Source: an uncultured Caldilineales bacterium
GTDB taxonomy: Bacteria; Chloroflexota; Anaerolineae; JAAEKA01
Length of the DNA: 13,853 nucleotides
Assembly: GCA_937907455.1 (NCBI GenBank)
Contig: CALESQ010000038.1
Span: 1 to 13,853, forward strand
Direction: 5' to 3'
The position numbers were made by a program, and so were the translations under genes. The notes beneath the pieces are model-generated. The model saw only the letters and a program-made list of their open reading frames with translations, was not told the origin of the DNA and ran no database searches. Position 1 is the stretch's first letter. Each line of letters starts with the position of its first letter. This document shows, piece after piece, positions 6,505 through 12,349 of the stretch.

Positions 6505-9429
6505 TCAGCGATTACCGCTCAGCGGGCTGAGCACGGCGGAGGGGACAGGCTGCAAGATGCTGCCGGGCGGCTGCCACCACAGCTCCAACGCCTTGCCGCC
6601 GCCGCGCTGGAAATAATCCACCCGAATAGCGTGCGGCCCGGCGTTCAACTCGATTTGGGTCTGGATCAGGTTGACGTTGTCGGGCACAACGCTTTCACCC
6701 ACCAATTGATCATCCAACCACAGCCGCACGCCGTCATCTGCATTGACCTGAAACTGGTACATCCCCGTGACCGGCGCTGTAAGTGTGCCTGTCCAGCGCG
6801 CTGAGAAGGGCGCAGGCCACGGCTCGGCCTCGGGCCAGGCGAAAAGCAGCAGTGGGTCTACGCGGCTGAACACCGGTTCGCCCTCCCACAGCTCGCCGCT
6901 GAAATACTGGCCCAGCAAGCCCTGTGCCGGTGGCGCTGCCAAAAAGAAGTAGTTGGCAGGCACGGGCTGGCTGTCAGAATGATTAGGTTGTCGCCAACTG
7001 ACAATCAGTGGTGTTTGCGCGGCGTTGTCCTCTGGTTGCAAGCGGAAGGCGTGCAGCCCTTTGCCCAGAAAACGCCGCGTGCCGCTGGGCCAAACCGTGC
7101 CATCCAGCTCCAGCCGCGCCGCGCCATCCACAGCAAACTCATACTCACCGCTGGCCGGAATATTGAGCGAACCGCTCCAGACCAGATCAGCAGCGGCGGC
7201 CAGATCGGCTGGGCGGTCAAAGCGCGGGGCATCCGTATAGGGTGCGCGGTAGGCAGCACCATCGGGCAGGGTGGCGCTGAGATACAGCCCCTGCAAGCCG
7301 CGGATTTCAGCACCGGGCACGTTGACGCTGAGATAAAGCGGCTGTCCACCCGGCCCGGTTACCGCCTGCAACTGCGCTCCCGGATAATAGGCCAGAAACA
7401 GCTCTGGCACGCTTTGATAATAAGTATCGAGCAGGAAAAGCGCATCCTGGCCGAAAGGATCACTCAACGGCAGATCGGTGGCAGGATCAGCCACCTGATA
7501 TGCGGGATGATCCAAGCCACCACCCTGGGCCACCGAGCGGTAAGCCAGAAACTTCAGCGGCGAAAAATGATACAGCCGCGGCGACAGGTACAAACTGTGA
7601 TCATCCATTGCGGCGGCTACCTCGCCAGCTACGGCGGTCTCAATCGGTGAAAACGCCTGCCAGACGCGACCATCCACAGCCTGCACCTGGAAGAAAAGCC
7701 GATAGTTGTAGACGCCGGCCCACAGCAAGGCCACAACCAGCAAGGCAGCAGGCAGGCGGCGCAACAAGGGAACCTGCGCGGCCAGGCGAGTGTCCGTCAG
7801 CGCGGCGCCACCCACGCGCACGCTACGTACTGCGGCATCAGCAGCCAGCAGAGCCACAGCCGCGATCAAAGGCAGGGTGCGATAGCCCTGCGGCGCCTCC
7901 TCCAGCCGCGTGAGAATGCCGCCCAGCAGTGGCGTCACCAGCCACAACAGCAGCAGAGCATAGCGGTGGCCTCCGTGGTGGGCAGCATTGGGGCGCAAGG
8001 CTTGCCACAGGGCAAACGCCAGGCTCAAGGCCAGCAGCATGCCGGTGAGGGGATCAAGCATCGGTGCGCCCGGCAGATTGTGGCGCGGATTGCGGTCACC
8101 TGCGGCCCAGAACATGGCTACATGCTGCTGCACGCTGGCTTGCAGCGGCTCCAGGCTCACTTCCTGCGGCAGATCAAGCAGCCCCAGCAAGGCCCGCATC
8201 GGCTGGCCGGGCGGCTGCTGCGGATTGTAAGCCGCCTGCATGTCCACGAGAATGCTCACCTGACGGCTGCGGTTGTTGAAGCTGAAGGGATTGCGGGCAT
8301 AGGTCACCAACAACGGGGCAAAGGTAACCAGATAAACCAGTACGAACAGCAACAGCCCACGCCAGGCACGCGCGGCGAAACGCCGCTCGAACAGCAGGCG
8401 ATAAAGCAGATAGCCCACTACAGTCAACGCCACCAGACGCGAGGCCAAATAGGTGTAATGTCCCAGGCCCAGCCAAAGACCGGCTAAAGCAAAATCCAGG
8501 GCACGACGATCACGCAGGGCGCGCAGCAAGAAGAAAAGCGCCAGCACCATGAAAAGCAACGGCGCGACTTCGTTCCAACCCCAGCGGCTCATCGTGATGT
8601 GCCAACGGCTAACAGCCAGCAGGAACGTGGCGACAAACGCTGTGGGCACACCAAACAGCAGGCGCGCCAGCGGATAGAGCGCGGCCACGGTGAGGATGGC
8701 GGGAAGCAGCGAGGCAGCCTTCAAGGCCAGAAAGGTGGTTCCCAGCAGCTTGAATAGACCCACCAGATAATAGGCGTACATGGTGGGAGTCTCGAACCAG
8801 CCGGTGCCGAAGGGGCTGTCGGCGCGGCCCTCCATGATGCGCAGGGCATCCAACGCGGCGTTGGTTTCATCCACAAAGATGCCGGGCGGGATCTGTTGCA
8901 GACGATAGACACGCAGGAAAACGGCCAATGCCAGCAACACCGCCACACCGGCCAGCTCCAGCCACCGCCAACTGCGTGGCTGAGCAGACGCCTCGGCGCG
9001 GGTGCTGCTCCAAAGCCCCGGCCCCAATGCCATCACCACGGCGCTGCCTGCAAGCCAAAGCATAACACTGAGCGCCCACACCAGACGCATGCTCTGATGG
9101 TTGTCGCGGGCAGCAAGATTGGCGACCACCACAAGAGCCAGCAGCAAGCCGGCCAGCATCAAGCCAAATCCAACAGCCAGACGGCCAACCGGCGCAAAGG
9201 GCTGCGGCTGCGCGGCCGCCGACGGCTCGGCGGTGTGTTGTTGCAACCAGTGAAAGGCGTAGGCCGCGCTGAGACCGGCCAGCAACAGCCAAAGCCAGCC
9301 CACAGGGGTATAAGCGGAGGGATAGAGGGATTGAACTCCCAGCCAGGCAAACCCAATACCAAGCAACAGGGCAAGGGCGGCGGCGAACGGCCCGCTGGCT
9401 ATGCGGGAGAAGGGGGATAAACGGATCAT
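6505..9429 (-). CDS. GT-C family glycosyltransferase with two C-terminal PA14-like domains
   Basis: A 974-aa membrane protein and paralogue of the gene at 2090-5842. About five N-terminal helices precede and include the one leading into the motif PPGIFVDETN, whose acidic pair D187-E188 is the expected GT-C catalytic or metal site. SRWHIT, a further run of helices and the loop NLPGAPMLD (451-459) match the paralogue exactly. The membrane part ends near residue 590. A periplasm- or wall-facing tail carries two PA14-like beta domains, ~708-832 (degenerate) and ~834-966 (GLLGQYF..., NADDGVRLWLDD, ending ELWWQPPG). PA14 domains in other proteins bind carbohydrate or act as adhesion modules. It lacks the NHL propeller of its paralogue. 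It would transfer a sugar from a polyprenyl-phosphate carrier onto a surface acceptor. It is followed by the acetyltransferase gene after 28 bases. The ATG lies only a few bases after a candidate promoter. Confidence 0.88.
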   Translation of the reverse strand: MIRLSPFSRIASGPFAAALALLLGIGFAWLGVQSLYPSAYTPVGWLWLLLAGLSAAYAFHWLQQHTAEPSAAAQPQPFAPVGRLAVGFGLMLAGLLLALVVVANLAARDNHQSMRLVWALSVMLWLAGSAVVMALGPGLWSSTRAEASAQPRSWRWLELAGVAVLLALAVFLRVYRLQQIPPGIFVDETNAALDALRIMEGRADSPFGTGWFETPTMYAYYLVGLFKLLGTTFLALKAASLLPAILTVAALYPLARLLFGVPTAFVATFLLAVSRWHITMSRWGWNEVAPLLFMVLALFFLLRALRDRRALDFALAGLWLGLGHYTYLASRLVALTVVGYLLYRLLFERRFAARAWRGLLLFVLVYLVTFAPLLVTYARNPFSFNNRSRQVSILVDMQAAYNPQQPPGQPMRALLGLLDLPQEVSLEPLQASVQQHVAMFWAAGDRNPRHNLPGAPMLDPLTGMLLALSLAFALWQALRPNAAHHGGHRYALLLLWLVTPLLGGILTRLEEAPQGYRTLPLIAAVALLAADAAVRSVRVGGAALTDTRLAAQVPLLRRLPAALLVVALLWAGVYNYRLFFQVQAVDGRVWQAFSPIETAVAGEVAAAMDDHSLYLSPRLYHFSPLKFLAYRSVAQGGGLDHPAYQVADPATDLPLSDPFGQDALFLLDTYYQSVPELFLAYYPGAQLQAVTGPGGQPLYLSVNVPGAEIRGLQGLYLSATLPDGAAYRAPYTDAPRFDRPADLAAAADLVWSGSLNIPASGEYEFAVDGAARLELDGTVWPSGTRRFLGKGLHAFRLQPEDNAAQTPLIVSWRQPNHSDSQPVPANYFFLAAPPAQGLLGQYFSGELWEGEPVFSRVDPLLLFAWPEAEPWPAPFSARWTGTLTAPVTGMYQFQVNADDGVRLWLDDQLVGESVVPDNVNLIQTQIELNAGPHAIRVDYFQRGGGKALELWWQPPGSILQPVPSAVLSPLSGNR

Positions 9430-9437
9430 AGTGGCCT

Positions 9438-9466
9438 ATTGTATCCCTGACGCGGCGCGCCGACAA
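9438..9466 (-). promoter_or_regulatory. Candidate sigma-70 promoter with palindrome in the spacer
   Basis: Read on the minus strand: -35 TTGTCG (9461-9466, 4/6 to consensus), a 17-base spacer, -10 TACAAT (9438-9443, 5/6). A perfect 10-bp palindrome cggcgcgccg at 9453-9462 sits in the spacer and overlaps the edge of the -35, where a regulator would block polymerase. The predicted start of transcription is about 9431-9432, leaving only two or three bases before the ATG at 9429, so the mRNA would be nearly leaderless. It would drive the GT-C, acetyltransferase and GT-C run. Confidence 0.45.
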
Positions 9467-9495
9467 ACTGCCCGAAGCAGATGTAGCGAGACAGG

Positions 9496-10050
9496 CTATT
9501 GCTCTTCCAAAATGCGCCTTAGCGACACCACGGCGCGATATTGCATGGCCTTGATGGCTCCCTCGGTTTTGCCCATGGCCTCGGCTACCTGCGAAACGCT
9601 CAGCCCTTCCAAAAAGCGCAGGGTAACAACCTGTGCCTGTTCCTCGGTGAGACGGTTGATAGCCAGACGCAGGCCATCTTCGTTGAGGGCGCGCTCGGCA
9701 GCATGATGGGGCGACTCATCGCCTGAAGACAGCGGCTCCAGAGTCTCTAATGGAACCTGGCTGGTACGTCCCCGCAGGCGATAATGGTCCACAACCAGGT
9801 TGTGAGCAATGCGGTAGAGCCAGCCGGAGAAGGAAATTTCCCACGCGCGTTCGTGTTGAATGGCTTCCAGCACCCGCAGAAAAACCTGCGAGGTAATGTC
9901 CTGAGCCAGCAGGTGATTGCCAACCCGATGATAGACATAGCTAAACACACGCGGCTCGTAGTGGCCGTAGAGCGCACCCAGCGCGTTGACATCGTAGATT
10001 TTTGCCCGTTCCAGCAAACGGCGTTCAGTATCGGCTGTCCAATTAACCAC
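9496..10050 (-). CDS. ECF-like RNA polymerase sigma-70 family factor
   Basis: A 184-aa alternative sigma factor with only regions 2 and 4. Region 2 (~25-93) includes DITSQVFLRVLEAI and FSGWLYRIAHNLVVDHYR, the -10 melting and recognition part. Region 4 (~126-181) carries the helix-turn-helix LSVSQVAEAMGKTEGAIKAMQYRA that reads the -35. A linker lies between. The GTG at 10050 was chosen because AAGGTG stands six bases upstream; a TTG at 10086 would add 12 residues and lacks a ribosome site. No anti-sigma gene is visible beside it: the next gene downstream, 66 bases on, is a GT-C glycosyltransferase, and the one upstream is a phosphatidyltransferase. It may control the envelope genes around it. 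Which signal releases it is not apparent. Confidence 0.92.
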   Translation of the reverse strand: MVNWTADTERRLLERAKIYDVNALGALYGHYEPRVFSYVYHRVGNHLLAQDITSQVFLRVLEAIQHERAWEISFSGWLYRIAHNLVVDHYRLRGRTSQVPLETLEPLSSGDESPHHAAERALNEDGLRLAINRLTEEQAQVVTLRFLEGLSVSQVAEAMGKTEGAIKAMQYRAVVSLRRILEEQ

Positions 10051-10056
10051 GCTAAT

Positions 10057-10062
10057 CACCTT
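10057..10062 (-). promoter_or_regulatory. Ribosome binding site deciding the sigma-factor start
   Basis: AAGGTG on the minus strand, six bases before GTG at 10048-10050. It is one of the few good Shine-Dalgarno sites in the window and argues for the GTG start over the upstream TTG. Confidence 0.6.
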
Positions 10063-10110
10063 GGATAGCGATGCAGCCTTTTGCAACGGGAGCGCTAGAA
10101 ACCAGGTTGA

Positions 10111-10737
10111 TCAGGACGGAGAGCGCTCACCGTGCGTGCTGCGATAGACGGCGATAATGCGCTGGAGGGCAGTGACGTTACTCAAAATTGCCAGCACGAA
10201 TAAAATCAGGGTCAGAAAACGCGGCCCCTGAGCAAGCGGTTGCCAATGGGCCAGCAGCAAGCCAAGCACCAACAGGGCCACGCGCTCGGCACGGGTTAGC
10301 AATCCCTCGTTGCACGCAATCTGAAGGCTTTCGGCCTTGGCGCGGGTATAGCTTACCAACAATGAACCGGCCAGCGCCGCATAGATGAGCAGCACCTCAA
10401 GACGGCTGGAACCGGTGGCGCTGACATACCAGAGCAGACCACCCAGGGTCAACACCTCGGCATAGCGATCCAATGTGGCATCCAAAAAAGCGCCAAAGCG
10501 ACTGCTCTGGCCGGTAAGGCGCGCCAGGGTACCATCGAAAGCATCAAACACTGCCGAAGCGATGAGCAACCAGCCGGCCAATGCCAGGTATCCCCGTGCA
10601 ATGACGATAGCTACCCCAGCCTGCAGCAACAAGCCTGAAAGAGTTAGTTGGTTAGGGGTCAGCCCCAAACGAGCAAAGCCACGCGCGATTGTCTCCAGAA
10701 GGCTGCGAAAGGTTCTTCTGGCCCAGGCAGTCAACAT
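10111..10737 (-). CDS. CDP-alcohol phosphatidyltransferase family membrane enzyme
   Basis: A 208-aa integral membrane enzyme that transfers a phosphatidyl group from a CDP-linked lipid to an alcohol (glycerol phosphate, inositol phosphate, serine or similar). The full family signature is present: D65, D68, G69, A72, R73, then G82, D86 and D90, spaced as in the family consensus. These aspartates bind the metal and CDP. About five to six helices surround it, and the length is normal. Which alcohol is used cannot be read from the motif; phosphatidylglycerophosphate or phosphatidylinositol phosphate synthase are the main options. The ATG at 10737 has AAAAGG nine bases upstream and lies ~32 bases after a predicted transcription start. 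A TTG at 10776 overlaps the -10 hexamer and is rejected. The sigma-factor gene starts 60 bases after its stop. Confidence 0.9.
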   Translation of the reverse strand: MLTAWARRTFRSLLETIARGFARLGLTPNQLTLSGLLLQAGVAIVIARGYLALAGWLLIASAVFDAFDGTLARLTGQSSRFGAFLDATLDRYAEVLTLGGLLWYVSATGSSRLEVLLIYAALAGSLLVSYTRAKAESLQIACNEGLLTRAERVALLVLGLLLAHWQPLAQGPRFLTLILFVLAILSNVTALQRIIAVYRSTHGERSPS

Positions 10738-10775
10738 ATCAAAGGCCCTTTTAACGAAAGTGAGGTTGCAGCCCA

Positions 10776-10804
10776 ATGATACCGAGAAACAAAGGGTCTG
10801 TCAA
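10776..10804 (-). promoter_or_regulatory. Consensus sigma-70 promoter of the phosphatidyltransferase gene
   Basis: Minus strand: -35 TTGACA (10799-10804, 6/6), a 17-base spacer, -10 TATCAT (10776-10781, 5/6). The predicted start is near 10769, giving a ~32-base leader that contains the ribosome site before ATG 10737. It probably also serves the sigma-factor gene downstream. Confidence 0.75.
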
Positions 10805-10855
10805 TAATGGCAACGCGCTGCGTCAAAGCCACGCGGCCTGACGTACAAGTCACAC

Positions 10856-10916
10856 CAGATCGAAGCAATCTGCCAGACAAATGCAACCTGTGGGAGTCGT
10901 CGTGTCTGCCGGTTGC
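10856..10916 (-). other. Structured 3' region after the HAD gene with interleaved stems
   Basis: Just after the HAD stop codon, four arms occur in A-B-A'-B' order: cagaca 10874-10879, gcaacc 10883-10888, tgtctg 10903-10908, ggttgc 10911-10916. Each pair is perfectly complementary, so either hairpin or an H-type pseudoknot can form in the transcript. A further stem cagat/atctg (10856-10860 with 10868-10872, 7-nt loop) follows in transcript order. No T-run is present, so this is not a standard intrinsic terminator. Confidence 0.4.
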
Positions 10917-10923
10917 TGCCTCA

Positions 10924-11616
10924 TCAAGCAGGTGAGGTGGATGCGCGGCCATGATCGGACGCGGCCAACACGCGGCGCACGGCCTGCAAGCTGAGGCCGG
11001 CTGTGCTGTCCAGACGCAGATCGGCGGCGCGGCCCAGGCGCTCAACCGGGCCGATGCCGACTACGGGCATGCCTGCCGCCTGCGCCGCTTCAACGCCGGC
11101 TGAGGCATCCTCAATCACCACGCACTCGGCGGGGGCCACACCGAGTTGGTTCGCAGCCAGCAGGAACAGGTCAGGGGCCGGTTTGGAGCGCGCCATGCTG
11201 CGGCCATCGGCCACAGCATCGAACAGCGCAGCAATGCCCAGACGTTGAAGCACGGAGCGGGCATTTTGGCTGCCGGAGCCGAGAGCAATGCGCACCCCCG
11301 CGGCACGTAGCTCGTGCAGAAAAGGCAGCACGCCCGGCAGCAGATCCGCCGGGGTGATCTCATCCAGTTGCTTCAGGAAAAGGCGGTTTTTGTAATCAAG
11401 CCAGGCTGCGATCTGCGTTTCGTCGGCGCTACAGCCATTGGCGGCCAGGATGATTTCCAGCGAATCGCGGCGCAGCATGCCGCGCAGGCGCTCGTTGAGA
11501 TCGCGGTCAAAGCGCCAGCCCTGGGCATCGGCCAAAGCTTGCCAGGTGTGATAATGCAGCTCGGCGGTGTCGGTGAGGACGCCATCAAGGTCAAAAATTA
11601 CGGCTTGCAGGGACAT
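10924..11616 (-). CDS. pgmB: Beta-phosphoglucomutase-like HAD hydrolase
   Basis: A 230-aa HAD-superfamily protein matching beta-phosphoglucomutase, which interconverts beta-glucose 1-phosphate and glucose 6-phosphate. Visible residues: nucleophile D9 and acid/base D11 in FDLDGVLTDTAE, with T17 and H21; R50 and DSLE in the cap loop RLRGMLRRDSLEIIL, a beta-PGM hallmark; S114 and S116 in GSGSQNA; K145 in SKPAPD; and E169-D170 for Mg2+. These fall at or within one residue of the positions I recall for the Lactococcus lactis enzyme. The reading frame stays open upstream to 11697, but the true start is ATG 11616, where MSLQAVIFDLDG begins as in the family and the overlap with the next gene disappears. 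It follows the SRPBCC gene by 29 bases. No maltose or trehalose phosphorylase is nearby, so the pathway is unsettled, and a related sugar-phosphate phosphatase remains possible. Confidence 0.85.
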   Translation of the reverse strand: MSLQAVIFDLDGVLTDTAELHYHTWQALADAQGWRFDRDLNERLRGMLRRDSLEIILAANGCSADETQIAAWLDYKNRLFLKQLDEITPADLLPGVLPFLHELRAAGVRIALGSGSQNARSVLQRLGIAALFDAVADGRSMARSKPAPDLFLLAANQLGVAPAECVVIEDASAGVEAAQAAGMPVVGIGPVERLGRAADLRLDSTAGLSLQAVRRVLAASDHGRASTSPA

Positions 11617-11645
11617 AGGGTGAGGGGTAAAGCAAGGGTGCGCGG

Positions 11646-12053
11646 TCAGCGCAGCCCTGCTACATGCCGGGCAAAATTGTGCAGGATCGCTTGCCATCCT
11701 GCACGCTGCAATTCGATGGAGTTTTCTGTCTCCGCGTCGAAGGTCACGCGCACAGTAACGCCGCCGTCCCCCTCGTTGAATTCGACCTGCGCCATACGAT
11801 CACCAAACGCGTATTCGATCAGGCTGTGTTCGACAACCCTGGTATACACACCGGCAAAATCAAACCCGACGCTGCCATCTTTCGCCTCCATGTGCGAGGA
11901 GAACGCGCCACCGGCGCGCAAATCCACTACAGATGCGGTGGTGTGCCAGTCGTCAGACGCGGCATTCCACTGCATGATGTCCTCCGGCGTCACATACGCA
12001 CGCCAAACTTCCTCCAGGGGGGCGGCAACGGTAGTTTCAACAGTAATTTTCAT
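11646..12053 (-). CDS. AHSA1/SRPBCC domain protein
   Basis: A 135-aa single-domain protein of the START/Bet v1-like SRPBCC fold, in the bacterial branch related to the Hsp90 ATPase activator AHSA1. Typical signs are the opening KITVETTVAAPLEEVWRAYVTPEDIMQWN, the segment DLRAGGAFSSHMEAKDG, and the C-terminal amphipathic helix beginning GWQAILHNFARHV. Family members bind small hydrophobic ligands in a cavity; most bacterial ones have no known substrate and none is suggested here. The start at 12053 is fixed by GAGGAG seven bases upstream, in preference to a GTG at 12068 that overlaps that site. It is the first gene after a strong promoter and is likely cotranscribed with the HAD gene. Confidence 0.9.
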   Translation of the reverse strand: MKITVETTVAAPLEEVWRAYVTPEDIMQWNAASDDWHTTASVVDLRAGGAFSSHMEAKDGSVGFDFAGVYTRVVEHSLIEYAFGDRMAQVEFNEGDGGVTVRVTFDAETENSIELQRAGWQAILHNFARHVAGLR

Positions 12054-12060
12054 CAGTTTA

Positions 12061-12066
12061 CTCCTC
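12061..12066 (-). promoter_or_regulatory. Ribosome binding site of the SRPBCC gene
   Basis: GAGGAG on the minus strand, seven bases before ATG 12051-12053. It decides the ATG over the in-frame GTG at 12066-12068. Confidence 0.75.
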
Positions 12067-12191
12067 ACAAGAAAGGGATTGATGCAACTGCGACCAACGC
12101 GCGCAATCGCGGACGCAGGGATTGTTCAGCGGCGACGTGACAAGCAGCATCCCCCAGAGTGGACGAGAGTGCAGACCTTGATTGATCGGCG

Positions 12192-12225
12192 TGACGCCAT
12201 TATAGCCGGAATGCACGGGGCGTCA
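12192..12225. promoter_or_regulatory. Inverted repeat bracketing the SRPBCC promoter
   Basis: tgacgcc at 12192-12198 and its exact complement ggcgtca at 12219-12225, 20 bases apart. One arm covers most of the -35 hexamer and the other fills the space between the -10 and the predicted start of transcription. That is a plausible operator for a dimeric regulator that would cover both promoter elements. No regulator gene is identifiable nearby. Confidence 0.4.
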
Positions 12226-12226
12226 A
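12199..12226 (-). promoter_or_regulatory. Near-consensus sigma-70 promoter of the SRPBCC-HAD pair
   Basis: Minus strand: -35 TTGACG (12221-12226, 5/6), a 16-base spacer, -10 TATAAT (12199-12204, 6/6). The predicted start near 12192 leaves a leader of about 139 bases before ATG 12053. That leader contains two copies of agggattg (plus strand, 12074-12081 and 12117-12124) but no recognised riboswitch. Confidence 0.75.
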
Positions 12227-12240
12227 TTGAGGAGATGAAA

Positions 12241-12321
12241 ATGACATTACCGGTTATGGGCAGATATCCCCGAAATTTTGGTACCTACTTCTCACCTACC
12301 GTTTTTAGGAGACTTTGTTGA
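12241..12321 (+). CDS. Possible 26-aa small protein
   Basis: A short plus-strand ORF reading MTLPVMGRYPRNFGTYF and ending in ...RRLC. It has a very good ribosome site, GAGGAG at 12229-12234, six bases before its ATG. It lies in the 296-base gap between the SRPBCC and restriction genes, opposite to its neighbours. I do not recognise it. It could be a true small peptide, the tail of a decayed gene, or a fragment of a repeat element. No plus-strand promoter is obvious. Confidence 0.22.
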   Translation: MTLPVMGRYPRNFGTYFSPTVFRRLC

Positions 12322-12349
12322 CGCTCTTTTGAGTTTAGAGATTAACTCG

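Noticed and set aside
6517..6532. gctcag-cggg-ctgagc hairpin as a terminator of the 974-aa GT-C gene
   Set aside because: The 6-bp stem lies inside the last codons of the gene and no T-run follows, and the acetyltransferase gene begins only 28 bases after the stop.
11617..11697. N-terminal extension of the HAD protein
   Set aside because: It would overlap the SRPBCC gene, and the family begins immediately at the nucleophile motif following ATG 11616.
11314..12321. 335-codon plus-strand open frame
   Set aside because: It mostly lies antisense to the HAD and SRPBCC genes, whose families are clear. Only its last 26 codons, with their own ribosome site, are listed as a separate weak candidate.
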